The position numbers were made by a program, and so were the translations under genes. Of a DNA stretch of 64,000 nucleotides, positions 35,484-43,746 are shown piece by piece. The notes under the pieces are model-generated. The model saw only the letters and a program-made list of their open reading frames with translations, was not told where the DNA came from and did no database searches. The DNA comes from JAWPMT01 sp965215825 (GTDB lineage: Bacteria > Bacteroidota > Bacteroidia > Cytophagales > Cyclobacteriaceae), in contig CBDCEM010000003.1 in the NCBI GenBank assembly GCA_965215825.1, forward strand, positions 2,852,001-2,916,000, read 5' to 3'. How positions within the stretch are numbered: position 1 is the stretch's first letter; every line of letters starts with the position of its first letter.

Positions 35484-36490
35484 CTGCTTTCGAGGTTTAG
35501 TATAAGTGAGACATGATATTCATCCACATTTTCCCGGGTCTGGTATTGATGATCCGGATAATGCGCATCCAGCAATCTTTTCGTTTGTTCGAGACCAATA
35601 CCGGAACTCACCTTACCCTCCTTTGGGAAGTTCGTATTTTGGACCTTTAAAGTCAAATCATGTAATCGCTGAACAATTGAAATTGCTACTACTGATTGAT
35701 GCTCCCGACTAATACCGTGTTTAAAAGCGTTTTCTACGAAAGTGATCAATATCATCGGATGTATCAGAAGGTCCGGGGTTTCCATTGTTATATCTAAACT
35801 CAAATTTATCGTTGTATCTGCCTGAAAGCGATGCTTCTGGAAGTCCACAAATTGTCGAATGAAATTCATTTCTTCCTTAAGTGAAATGGTCTGTTGGGAT
35901 GCGTATTGCAATTGATACCGCAAAATGTCTGTCAACATTTCAAGGTTTGTTGTCATTTGATTTGCGCCGATCTTTAGTGCGTCATTGTAGAGGGTATTTA
36001 AGGCATTGAAAAGAAAATGGGGATTTACCTGGGCCTTCAATAAGGATAATTCCGCCTGTCGTTTATCCTTTTCGTATGTCAGTTGCAATTGCTTTTGACG
36101 GCTGGCTTCAAAGAGTTTCTTCGAGATAATTACAATAGCAAGTCCGACACCTGCCAAGAGCATATTTTCCGGAACAAATTGGCCTTCAGAAGAAAAGGTA
36201 TCTCTCACAACCAACCAAAACCCAAGAAACAATATCAGGTAAATAGCTAAAGCATATAATCGTTTTGTGGGGTATGGCAATTTAACCATAACCCGTGCTC
36301 GATAAATATAAATCGCATACCCCAACATAATCAGTAAAAACAGCACCAAACAGTACCCGCCTACAAAGTATAGAAATCCAACAAACTCATGATTGTTCTC
36401 TGATTCAATGCCCTGGAAGTACATCACCCATTCGTAAGACAGGTAACCCACGATTCCAAGGCACAGAAGAAATGTCAATATCTTAGTCAT
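35480..36490 (-). CDS. LytS/YehU-type sensor histidine kinase
   Basis: About 336 residues from the ATG at 36488-36490 (MTKILTFLL); an upstream frame start would add nine residues (MSVVHHQGK) inside the preceding gene. Four membrane helices in two pairs (about 5-25, 40-65, 80-95, 110-125) are followed by a coiled coil and a His_kinase domain with His158 in QVNPHFLFNALNTL, then a HATPase (ILITFVENAFKHGIS, GIGLEQTKRLL). The membrane part has no extracytoplasmic domain of note, so sensing may occur in the membrane or through partners. Its start overlaps the stop of the upstream small secreted protein by eight bases. Confidence 0.92.
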   Translation of the reverse strand: MTKILTFLLCLGIVGYLSYEWVMYFQGIESENNHEFVGFLYFVGGYCLVLFLLIMLGYAIYIYRARVMVKLPYPTKRLYALAIYLILFLGFWLVVRDTFSSEGQFVPENMLLAGVGLAIVIISKKLFEASRQKQLQLTYEKDKRQAELSLLKAQVNPHFLFNALNTLYNDALKIGANQMTTNLEMLTDILRYQLQYASQQTISLKEEMNFIRQFVDFQKHRFQADTTINLSLDITMETPDLLIHPMILITFVENAFKHGISREHQSVVAISIVQRLHDLTLKVQNTNFPKEGKVSSGIGLEQTKRLLDAHYPDHQYQTRENVDEYHVSLILNLESR

Positions 36491-36908
36491 CTTTCCTTGA
36501 TGGTGTACCACTGACAAAAATCTTTTTCAATTTTGGCGCGAGTTTCAGGTATTGACCGGAATTTGACACAACCAACTTCAGTTGTGTGACCGGAAATGTA
36601 TATTCAGATTCGGCTTTTAAATAATAGACACTGCCAGCTTCTACTGCAATTACATACTCATTACCCCGCTGAAGGTAGGACGTTTTTTTAGTACTTAATT
36701 CCAGGTCCCCGGCAGGCACTTGAAAAGAAATACTTGTGTTGCTTTTCATAGGCTCTAATAAAGGGTAATCTTCTACCCATAAATCAAACCTATGAGTGCC
36801 GTAACCGCTTCCCCGGAATATAATCACCGTGGCCAAATCATCCTCTTGTTGGAAGTTCTCCTGTCCCAAGCTTACCAGAGACAATATGAATGTGAACCAA
36901 ATCATCAT
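36483..36908 (-). CDS. Small secreted protein coupled to the LytS kinase
   Basis: A 141-residue protein with a short signal peptide (MMIWFTFILSLVSLGQ). The rest is beta-rich (ATVIIFRGSGYGTHRFDLWV, SISFQVPAGDLELSTKK, YYLKAESEY) and its pattern recalls DUF2846-like domains, though I am not sure. It starts one base after the barrel-like gene stop and overlaps the kinase start, so the four genes are tightly coupled. A role in passing an envelope signal to the kinase is an inference from this arrangement. Confidence 0.7.
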   Translation of the reverse strand: MMIWFTFILSLVSLGQENFQQEDDLATVIIFRGSGYGTHRFDLWVEDYPLLEPMKSNTSISFQVPAGDLELSTKKTSYLQRGNEYVIAVEAGSVYYLKAESEYTFPVTQLKLVVSNSGQYLKLAPKLKKIFVSGTPSRKDD

Positions 36909-36909
36909 A

Positions 36910-37680
36910 TCAGGATTTTTTCTTCAAGCCGTGAGCAAACCCAAAGATCAAACTGAAGTAAAGTTGTTCGGATCGATCTGATAAAGGTGAAGACAAGGTT
37001 GCCTGATTTGATTCCCAGGGTTGTTGTCCCCAACCTCGCTGATAGCCAATCCGGCCTCCCTGAAAAACGTAATTGCCACGGTCATTTTGTAATCCGTTGA
37101 TTACATCCAGAGCAATATGAAAATATCCACTTTTATGGACAAACGACGGGCTACTTGTTCCGGAGAAACTGCGTGGGTCGTCAAAATCAAACGATGCAGC
37201 TCTACCCACCCGCGTGTATTGAACCCTATAACTTGACTGCCCTACTCCCACTTTAGGAACAAATGATATATAAGGATTGGAGTATACCATACAACCCAGG
37301 GAAAAAGAAAATTCAGCAAAATCCTGCTCCAAAAAAATTGGGTCACCGGAGATAGATACATCTTCATCTCTTCTAAATTCCAATCCCTTTGCCAATCTCA
37401 TCTCTAACAAGAGTCGCCTCCACCTAAGGTGAGCTGCGGTGCTTACCAGTTCAAAGTCCAGATCAACGTTCATTCCTTGGCTAATCAGGAATTCATGCAT
37501 TTGTTGATGATTTAGATTAACCGATAGATAGGGTAACACAGAGGATGTTACCATGATGCTCCAGGGGTTTTCATGGAACCAGTTTACCTTCTTGGATGAA
37601 TCTGAAGCATTTAACCGGACCTGGCCTAGTAGTGCCATGAATGCCAGCATAAGCCACAAAGTAATAAACGATCTTTTCAT
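36910..37680 (-). CDS. Putative outer-membrane beta-barrel protein
   Basis: A 256-residue protein with a signal peptide (MKRSFITLWLMLAFMALLGQ) and amphipathic strands of the outer-membrane type (LRWRRLLLEMRLAKGLEF, AEFSFSLGCMVYSNPYISFVPKVGVG, YFHIALDVING, QLYFSLIFGFAHG), ending in Lys-Lys-Ser rather than the usual aromatic. No family assigned. It heads the four-gene run with the DUF2846-like protein and the LytS/LytTR pair. Confidence 0.65.
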   Translation of the reverse strand: MKRSFITLWLMLAFMALLGQVRLNASDSSKKVNWFHENPWSIMVTSSVLPYLSVNLNHQQMHEFLISQGMNVDLDFELVSTAAHLRWRRLLLEMRLAKGLEFRRDEDVSISGDPIFLEQDFAEFSFSLGCMVYSNPYISFVPKVGVGQSSYRVQYTRVGRAASFDFDDPRSFSGTSSPSFVHKSGYFHIALDVINGLQNDRGNYVFQGGRIGYQRGWGQQPWESNQATLSSPLSDRSEQLYFSLIFGFAHGLKKKS

Positions 37681-37805
37681 AGTCTTTTTTTGATTTTACC
37701 TGATGCTAAGCAACAACAAGTATTTACACCCTGAAAAAAGATGATTCAATCTACGGAAACGATGTGATGAAATCCCAATCTTAAGGGATAAGGCCTAACA
37801 GAGAC

Positions 37806-38381
37806 TTACGAAGAAATCGATATGTCGTACTTTTCAAGTAAAACGGCTACATCAGGCCATGAGAATTTGGCTTTCTTTATTTGGTTGTCATCGGGATCGA
37901 TTCTGTAATTACTAGCTGATCTAAAGTCTACTTTCTGGAGGTTGGTTCGCTCGAACAAAGCACCTTGCAAATCACAATCGTCAAACTTGGATTCAGAAAG
38001 GTCTGTTCCTACGAAATCAACCTCATTCAACTGGCATCCTTTGAAGTGTGTTTTTTTGAGGTTTAAACCATAGAAGGAGCTTAAATCCAATATTGAATCT
38101 TCGAATCGAAACTCCAGGAGAAAAGGGTTGCAATCATCAAATCGCAAACCAAGGAGTTTACATTGTCTAAAAGTAATGTCCCTAAAACCTGTCTCCTTTA
38201 ATTGAGCGTTACTCAAATCACATTTTTCAAATTCACATTCCAGAAAGATCACTTTAGACAGATCTGCTCCTTGAAAGTCACAATCCACAAAACGGCAAGA
38301 CTCAAATTCTCCAGCTCCAAACAAGTTTCCTGAATAATTTTCTTTGGATATGGTTTCATCTACTTTCAGGAAGCCACTCAT
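37806..38381 (-). CDS. Pentapeptide-repeat protein
   Basis: A 191-residue protein in which about 25 tandem pentapeptides of the A/C-D/N-L/F-x-x type run from residue 20 to 165 (FQGADLSKVIFLECEFEKC, LNEVDFVGTDLSESKFDDC, LQGALFERTNLQKVDF). These fold into a right-handed square beta helix. Many repeats have Cys or Phe at the stacking position, as in the QnrB/McbG subgroup and other Bacteroidota proteins. Qnr-like protection of gyrase is possible but Qnr hallmarks (about 215 residues, loops, conserved G break) are not clear. Monocistronic, opposite to the next gene. Confidence 0.88.
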   Translation of the reverse strand: MSGFLKVDETISKENYSGNLFGAGEFESCRFVDCDFQGADLSKVIFLECEFEKCDLSNAQLKETGFRDITFRQCKLLGLRFDDCNPFLLEFRFEDSILDLSSFYGLNLKKTHFKGCQLNEVDFVGTDLSESKFDDCDLQGALFERTNLQKVDFRSASNYRIDPDDNQIKKAKFSWPDVAVLLEKYDISISS

Positions 38382-38476
38382 TTTATTCTTTATTTAATGA
38401 AGATGCGTTGTAAAGTTAGCGGCAAAAAAAAGAGCAACCCGATAAAGATCGGATCGCTCCCAAAACAACTAAAGGT

Positions 38477-38492
38477 GCGGTCGGGCGACCGC
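38477..38492. repeat. GC-rich perfect hairpin
   Basis: GCGGTC-GGGC-GACCGC, a six-pair GC stem with a four-base loop, unusual in this AT-rich spacer. Close by, GAGC/GCTC and CCGAT-AAAG-ATCGG (38432-38457) form another inverted structure. Neither has a T-run. The 38382-38671 spacer otherwise shows nothing convincing. Confidence 0.5.
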
Positions 38493-38671
38493 AGTACTTG
38501 ATAAACGAATGTGCCTTAAGATTAGTTTTGCTATTCTTAAAAAGTTTTGATGTACGACGTATTTTCCAGGATGAGAGGCATGAAGTTTACCAGATAAGGT
38601 CATCAGTTTATTGGCGGAGTAGCACCAAGACGTATCTATGAATAAATTATAATGACTCTTTCTAAATCCGT

Positions 38672-39064
38672 GTGAAACTGTTCGACAAAATATCCAAAGT
38701 GATCTTTCCAGACTCTCAGGCAATCACAGAAGAAATCATTCGTCATTATGGAGACAACCCTGATGAGCTTGAACTGATCATCGATCGAGAATATTTTCAT
38801 GCGGTCTATTTGGGTATTGTATTCATCATTGGATTTAGTATTACCGTTCTATCCAGGGTCTTGCAATTCTTCTACGGTGATGTACTAGGCGATTTTGTCA
38901 ACACCGTAATCCTTGATGTCGGATCAGAATTAGGAATTGCCATTTTTGGAGGAGCAGTGGTAGCCTACCTGATCGAATTCTTAAATAAGAAGCAATTCCA
39001 ACAAAACGTCAAATTTCGCAGAGATATTATAGCAATTCTTGAGGAGAGGAAGACCAATAAATGA
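38672..39064 (+). CDS. Small two-helix membrane protein of unknown function
   Basis: A 130-residue frame with GTG start. The product has a charged N-terminus, a hydrophobic helix (HAVYLGIVFIIGFSITVLS), a second less regular one (LGIAIFGGAVVAYLIEFL) and a basic C-terminus. Composition looks coding. I recognise no family. The upstream spacer holds the GC-rich hairpin. It stands alone on the plus strand. Confidence 0.55.
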   Translation: MKLFDKISKVIFPDSQAITEEIIRHYGDNPDELELIIDREYFHAVYLGIVFIIGFSITVLSRVLQFFYGDVLGDFVNTVILDVGSELGIAIFGGAVVAYLIEFLNKKQFQQNVKFRRDIIAILEERKTNK

Positions 39065-39232
39065 ATATCAATGGATGACCTTTAAGAAAGAATCATTGCT
39101 TAAATTTATATTATGCAAAAGTTCAAAATACTTCGGGATCAATTAAATCACCAAATCGATCAACTTATTAAATTCCTCAGAACCAGAGAGATAACTTGGG
39201 TGTAATGGCGCTAGTTTAAATTCGTTTAGGAC

Positions 39233-39733
39233 TTATTGTTTTCGTTTGTACGCCCCCTTTAGGTAAGTGTCTCCGATTTCGTTATTGTCATAAGCAACTA
39301 CCCTGAAGGCGTAAGTTTCATCATCCAGGTATTCCCAAATATCAGCGAAGGTCATTCCCTGGTAAGCATAGACAAACCAGAGATCCCGGCCCTGGGATAT
39401 GATTTCGCCTTGAGTAACTCCTCCAAACGTGTCAAACTCCCAAAATAGTATTTTGCCGCTCTCCTCGTCGAATTTCCGAACACCAAAACTTCTATCACCA
39501 AACGCCGTGCGTTCTACATCGATAAACCCTTTTGTATCCGAATAAATAATCTTATTCTGCAAGCCATATTCCATCGACAACTCTTGCTTAAAAACCGAAC
39601 CATCTCCCCACTGAGCTTCTATGGCCCAGGTTTTGCCTAAAAACGGTTCAAAGAAAGCCAGTGGGTTTTCACTCTGAGCAAAAGATGAATTGAGCAAAAA
39701 ACAAGTAAGTATCAAGGAATATATATACTTCAT
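39233..39733 (-). CDS. Secreted protein of unknown function
   Basis: A 166-residue protein with a signal peptide (MKYIYSLILTCFLLNSSFAQ) and a single beta-rich domain (FLGKTWAIEAQWGDGS, KILFWEFDTFGGVTQGEI, WFVYAYQGMTFADIWEY) whose strand spacing suggests a small calycin-like barrel. Such proteins are frequent in Bacteroidota and lack a known role. Divergent from the Omp85-like gene; a TAnnTTTG match (TAACTTTG, minus strand 39776-39783) lies about 45 bases upstream without a clear -33 box. Confidence 0.65.
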   Translation of the reverse strand: MKYIYSLILTCFLLNSSFAQSENPLAFFEPFLGKTWAIEAQWGDGSVFKQELSMEYGLQNKIIYSDTKGFIDVERTAFGDRSFGVRKFDEESGKILFWEFDTFGGVTQGEIISQGRDLWFVYAYQGMTFADIWEYLDDETYAFRVVAYDNNEIGDTYLKGAYKRKQ

Positions 39734-39811
39734 AAGGATAAAGATAGGAAAATGATCCTGTCACTGAACATCGGTCAAAGTTAGAAGAAAACACAAATTT
39801 GCGTTATTTTC

Positions 39812-41008
39812 ATGCCCTTGAATAAGATCAACTTTCACCATCCTATTTTGCGTATATGGATCACGGTAAGTCTTTCGCTGATTTGCCTTACACTATCTGC
39901 ACAAGACGAACAGCGCAAAAAATCATTCTGGTCCAACCTGGATTCAATCAGAGCAGCAAAAATCGAAGTAGGTCAATCACTTTTCACCCCCTTCATAGCA
40001 CCAGCATTTTCTCCTGAATTGGGCTTCCTTATCTCCGCAGGAGGATTGTACACCTTTAAGGTTCAGAAAGAAAATCCCATTCTCGAGCGCTCCTCCATCC
40101 CATTCGCTGCAGGAATCAGTTCCAATGGATCCGTACAATTTAATGCGAAACTCACTTTATACGGAAAGGATGATAAGCATCGCGCATCCGGGGAATTATG
40201 GTTCAAAGACATGCCAGACAATTATTTTGGTGTTGGTCATGACAATGGCAAGCACACACCACTCTCCGACAGCACAACTACCTATCAACGAACCTGGTTC
40301 CGCCTCTACTACAAGCTATTGACCCGCTTTGGCCAGCACCTTTTCTGGGGAGCCGCCTTGGACATCAACCGTACTACGGGCAAAGAACTTAACGATTACA
40401 TTCAGGCTGATCCAGATTTCATAAATACTGGAAACTTCAGTAAAAATGCCGGGCTAGGATTATCGGTGCAGTATGATAGCCGGGACCTGATCGTTAATGC
40501 GTATGAAGGTATCTATTTTGATTTGAATGTTATGTTTTACGGTAGGTTCCTTGGTGGTAGAAGCAGATATGAAGTGGTTGATTTAGATTATCGTCAATAT
40601 CAACAAGTGGGTCACCGAAAGGTACTGGCCTGGCAAATAAGGACACGGAATGCCTTTGATGAAGTGCCCTGGCCAGAAATGTCGCAATTAGGAACACCTT
40701 TTGATTTGAGAGGCTATCGCTGGGGGCGGTTTAGGGACAAATCTATGCTTTTCGGTATTGTGGAGTACCGCCATATGTTTGGAAAAGGAGATAGTAGAAA
40801 GAAATTCAGTTTGAAAGATCGATCTGGATTTGTGGCCTGGATTGGGGGTGGGTCCATTGCTCCCGACCCGGCCTCATATGACAAATGGCTTCCTAACTTT
40901 GGGGCGGGCTATCGACTGGAGACGGAGCCGAGAATGAATATTCGTGTAGATTTTGGTTTCGGTTCCGATAGTAGCTTCTTCTATATTTCTTTTAACGAGG
41001 CTTTTTAA
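39812..41008 (+). CDS. Omp85/BamA-type outer-membrane barrel protein without POTRA
   Basis: A 398-residue protein with a signal peptide (ending LSAQ) followed directly by a beta-barrel of the bacterial surface antigen type. LRGYRWGRFRDKSML is the conserved RGY-x loop-6 motif of Omp85 proteins, and the chain ends in a strand with terminal Phe (SFFYISFNEAF), the outer-membrane insertion signal. POTRA domains are absent and the length is half that of BamA, as in short patatin-associated and other Bacteroidota Omp85 barrels. Its role in protein or lipid export is not known. Confidence 0.85.
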   Translation: MPLNKINFHHPILRIWITVSLSLICLTLSAQDEQRKKSFWSNLDSIRAAKIEVGQSLFTPFIAPAFSPELGFLISAGGLYTFKVQKENPILERSSIPFAAGISSNGSVQFNAKLTLYGKDDKHRASGELWFKDMPDNYFGVGHDNGKHTPLSDSTTTYQRTWFRLYYKLLTRFGQHLFWGAALDINRTTGKELNDYIQADPDFINTGNFSKNAGLGLSVQYDSRDLIVNAYEGIYFDLNVMFYGRFLGGRSRYEVVDLDYRQYQQVGHRKVLAWQIRTRNAFDEVPWPEMSQLGTPFDLRGYRWGRFRDKSMLFGIVEYRHMFGKGDSRKKFSLKDRSGFVAWIGGGSIAPDPASYDKWLPNFGAGYRLETEPRMNIRVDFGFGSDSSFFYISFNEAF

Positions 41009-41017
41009 TACATGGGA

Positions 41018-41407
41018 TCACTGCTCTTTGACAAACGATCTATCGTATTTAATGCCTCCAAATGCATGTAACATGATCATTCGTGAAAGCCGTACATTAA
41101 AAGGATAAGTTATGGCGGCAATAACAATGACCGTGATGATGTAAGTCCAAATTCCCGGATCGTTGAACAAAAGAGAAATACCGACCCATGTGAGCAGGAA
41201 AATACCCACCGAGAATCCATAGCTGACGTACATCGACCCATAGAAAAACCCTGGTTCCACTTCAAACCTAAGACCGCATACCTCGCATGTCACATTCATC
41301 TTATTGAACTTCGAGATTTTTGAGGCTGGATGAGTAAATACTTCACCCTCTCGACACCTAGGGCACTTGCCGTTTAATACGGCTGATAATGCTTTCTTTT
41401 CGCTCAC
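41018..41407 (-). CDS. DUF983 family protein
   Basis: A 129-residue protein with an N-terminal zinc-ribbon-like pair (GKCPRCREG and CEVCGLRFE) and two membrane helices. The CPRC...G...F motifs and the Y-G-S-M-Y-V-S-Y segment mark DUF983, which often accompanies oxidase and heme genes. It is the last gene of the respiratory operon and its first 50 bases overlap the preceding gene. A role in oxidase assembly is inferred from the context. Confidence 0.85.
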   Translation of the reverse strand: MSEKKALSAVLNGKCPRCREGEVFTHPASKISKFNKMNVTCEVCGLRFEVEPGFFYGSMYVSYGFSVGIFLLTWVGISLLFNDPGIWTYIITVIVIAAITYPFNVRLSRMIMLHAFGGIKYDRSFVKEQ

Positions 41408-41630
41408 TTACTTTACTGTGTTTGAACCACATGAAGGCTACAATTCCAATCAATATGTATGGTGTGAAAAACAGGTATAAAATACCCATATTAAGGCCTG
41501 CTGCGAAAGAGGTCTCACCTGCGCTTACGTTGTTGACGACCTGAGTACGACACATGGCACATTGTGCTTGCGTCAACAGCGGAGCAACAGTAATCAAAGT
41601 CAGTATGATGTATTTCCTAATTGCATTCAT
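41358..41630 (-). CDS. Small membrane protein with CxxC motif
   Basis: A 90-residue protein with a signal-like N-terminus, then QCAMCRTQ (a CxxC that could bind metal or heme-type cofactor) and one membrane helix (LYLFFTPYILIGIVAFMWF). It lies between DUF420 and DUF983 in the respiratory operon. The CAMCR segment recurs, as I recall, in this position in other Bacteroidota. A metallochaperone or assembly role is speculation. Confidence 0.7.
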   Translation of the reverse strand: MNAIRKYIILTLITVAPLLTQAQCAMCRTQVVNNVSAGETSFAAGLNMGILYLFFTPYILIGIVAFMWFKHSKVSERKESIISRIKRQVP

Positions 41631-41648
41631 TGCATTGCAAAAGTAACG

Positions 41649-42230
41649 CTACCAGGGGTAATATTGACTGATCATTAAATAAACTATCACGCCCGTCACC
41701 GACACATAGAGCCATAAAGGGAACGTGAATTTTACGATCTTTTTGTGTCTTTCTACTTTACCTGACAAAGCATAGTAGAAGGCGAACAAAACAAACGGGA
41801 CAACAAAAATGGACAGTAAGATATGAGAGAATAAGATAAAGAGATATACGCTTCTAGTCCCTTCTATTGCTAACTTCTCAGCTTCCGATAAGACACCATC
41901 GGCATCCGCGTCTCCGTATTTGACGGACCCGGCGGAAGCATGATAAATGATATAACATATCAAAAAAATAAAACCTAAAACAAACCCGCTGGTCATCAAT
42001 GTTCGATGTGCAACTATATTACCTCGTTTGACCATGAACAAAGCCAGCAACAACAAAATGGCAGTCAGAGAATTGATGACCGCATTAAGGTCAGGAAGAA
42101 AATATACCCAACTTCCTGCATCAATTTTTTGAGGTAACAGGATCAGAGCAGCTACAACCAACGGAATAGCAACTGAAACACCTACAATTATGCCGGTATT
42201 TCGACTATTACTTTTTACTACTTGTTCCAT
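41649..42230 (-). CDS. DUF420 family membrane protein (CtaM-like)
   Basis: A 193-residue protein with five hydrophobic segments. The histidines in MVKRGNIVAHRTLM, YIIYHASAG, FSHILLSIFVVPF and KVERHKKIVKFTFPLW are the conserved pattern of DUF420, whose member CtaM of Staphylococcus is needed for heme A-containing oxidase assembly. It overlaps the Sco-like gene by 23 bases. It should sit in the inner membrane and help mature the aa3 oxidase. Confidence 0.88.
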   Translation of the reverse strand: MEQVVKSNSRNTGIIVGVSVAIPLVVAALILLPQKIDAGSWVYFLPDLNAVINSLTAILLLLALFMVKRGNIVAHRTLMTSGFVLGFIFLICYIIYHASAGSVKYGDADADGVLSEAEKLAIEGTRSVYLFILFSHILLSIFVVPFVLFAFYYALSGKVERHKKIVKFTFPLWLYVSVTGVIVYLMISQYYPW

Positions 42231-42618
42231 TTCTTTCCGCTATGGTATGGTACAATTCAATTTCGGTAAGCAGTCGATCAATCTCAGCTATCTCCCAGTG
42301 GTAAGCTCCTTTGATCTGGCCGTCAGCTGTGACTAGTATCAGGTCCCAATCCTCAAATTGACATCCTGAGTTTTCCTTAATTAATAAATCTTTGGTGTAA
42401 TTATTTTGTTCAATCCTACGGGATTGATTCCTGCCTTCCGTTGTTTTGGCGGCTGAAATGATCATCACCGACAATGTCGGTGGCACACAAACGGAATCGA
42501 CACTTCCAAGCGTTGGTAGTTCGAATTGATTCGTACCGAAAATCTGTAAAAAAAGGTACCAGAATACTGGTACCCCAAATATGACAATAAGGACAAATGC
42601 CTTAAATCCTTGTCGCAA
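42208..42618 (-). CDS. Degenerate Sco1/SenC-like protein lacking the copper site
   Basis: A 136-residue protein in the slot normally held by Sco in Bacteroidota oxidase operons. The membrane anchor (FKAFVLIVIFGVPVFWYLFLQIFGTN) and the end (WDLILVTADGQIKGAYHW ... EIDRLLTEIELY) match the Sco termini (FGKN near the start, LVD-x-x-G-x-I-x-G-x-Y near the end). The middle thioredoxin part is shortened from about 150 to 70 residues, and the CxxxC and later His that bind copper are missing; only two isolated Cys remain. It may be a structural remnant. Frame is open and overlaps its neighbour normally, so it is translated. Sco identity is inferred. Confidence 0.55.
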   Translation of the reverse strand: MRQGFKAFVLIVIFGVPVFWYLFLQIFGTNQFELPTLGSVDSVCVPPTLSVMIISAAKTTEGRNQSRRIEQNNYTKDLLIKENSGCQFEDWDLILVTADGQIKGAYHWEIAEIDRLLTEIELYHTIAERNGTSSKK

Positions 42619-42629
42619 GATTGATCAGC

Positions 42630-42962
42630 TTAAAATTCCGGATAAAGATCCTGGAAAATTGCAGTTCCCTGATACCACAAAATGAAGATCAGAAAGATCA
42701 CGAACGTCATCGGTAAAAGGATAGACATGATCAACGACTTCTTTTCATGCCCTAAGTGCATGAACTCGGCCACGATATAAAATGCTTTCAAAATCGTCAA
42801 AGCAATGAAAACAAATGTTCTCGGGCCTCCTGCAGGAACTGTAAAAGCGATAACAAATTCGATGGCAGTAACGATCGCCAGAATTCCCGCTACTTTCCAA
42901 ATCTTTTTGATTTTAGCCGGATCTGCCGGCTGAATAACTACCTGAGTATTTTCTTGATCCAT
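42630..42962 (-). CDS. Cytochrome c oxidase subunit IV
   Basis: A 110-residue protein with three membrane helices (VAGILAIVTAIEFVIAFTV, FVFIALTILKAFYIVAEFMHLG, LLPMTFVIFLIFILWYQG). AFYIVAEFMHLGHE is the conserved motif of the COX4_pro family (CyoD/CtaF). It follows subunit III in the operon and should be a small accessory subunit of the oxidase. Confidence 0.88.
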   Translation of the reverse strand: MDQENTQVVIQPADPAKIKKIWKVAGILAIVTAIEFVIAFTVPAGGPRTFVFIALTILKAFYIVAEFMHLGHEKKSLIMSILLPMTFVIFLIFILWYQGTAIFQDLYPEF

Positions 42963-42981
42963 GATATTGATCGATTAAAAG

Positions 42982-43731
42982 TTAAACCAAGTAAAAGAAG
43001 GTGAACACAAAGACCCATACCAGGTCCACAAAGTGCCAATAGAGACCAACTTTCTCCACCATTTCATAGTGCCCTCTTTTCTCAAGCTTGCCTACGACCG
43101 TTTGATAGAAGATGATGAAATTTATAACCACCCCGCTAAAGACGTGGAATCCGTGAAATCCTGTAATGAAGAAGAACAGGGCCGCAAAATTGCTCGGACC
43201 ATATTGGTTGATCACGAGGTTGGCACCAAAGATCACTGATCCGTCCGTCAATCTACCACCGTCTGCAGTTCCGTGAATAAAGTGTGACCACTCCCAAGCC
43301 TGGCAACCTAAAAAGGTCAATCCGCCTACAATAGTCCAAAGCATCCATTTCTCTACACCTTTTTTGTCCATTCTTTGACCCGCTTCCACTCCGAGTACCA
43401 TGGTCACACTACTCAGGATCAGAATAAAGGTCATGATACCTACAAAAACCAATGGTGCGTGTACGCCATGAAGGAAAGGCACTGCTTCAAATACTTTTTC
43501 AGGAATGGGCCAGTATTCCTGAGAAAACACAAAGTCTTCAGGATTACCTTCATAAGCCGGGTGTTTAAACCGGATCATTCCGTAGGTGATCAAAAGAGCT
43601 GAAAAACTGAATGCATCTGAAAGGAGGAAAAACCACATCATCAGCTTGCCGTAGCTAGCTTTCATGGGCTCAACTCCACCGGCCCAGAGGCCTTTTTTCG
43701 ACTCGTCTACGACTACTGCAGTGCTAGACAT
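42982..43731 (-). CDS. ctaE: Cytochrome c oxidase subunit III
   Basis: A 249-residue protein with seven predicted helices and the subunit III motifs GFHGFHVFSGVVINFIIF and YWHFVDLVWVFVFTFFYLV at the C-terminus. The conserved Glu/His residues of the family (MVLGVEAGQ, WEWSHF) are present. It is the larger of two adjacent subunit III-like genes, 15 bases apart. Confidence 0.92.
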   Translation of the reverse strand: MSSTAVVVDESKKGLWAGGVEPMKASYGKLMMWFFLLSDAFSFSALLITYGMIRFKHPAYEGNPEDFVFSQEYWPIPEKVFEAVPFLHGVHAPLVFVGIMTFILILSSVTMVLGVEAGQRMDKKGVEKWMLWTIVGGLTFLGCQAWEWSHFIHGTADGGRLTDGSVIFGANLVINQYGPSNFAALFFFITGFHGFHVFSGVVINFIIFYQTVVGKLEKRGHYEMVEKVGLYWHFVDLVWVFVFTFFYLV

Positions 43732-43746
43732 GTTAGATTAGGAATT

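Noticed and set aside
38469..38723. 84-codon minus-strand frame over the GC-rich hairpin
   Set aside because: It overlaps the start of the 38672 gene on the other strand and has no recognisable content.
39113..39205. 30-codon frame in the spacer before the secreted 166-residue protein
   Set aside because: Helical and complete, but too short and without a promoter to separate from chance.
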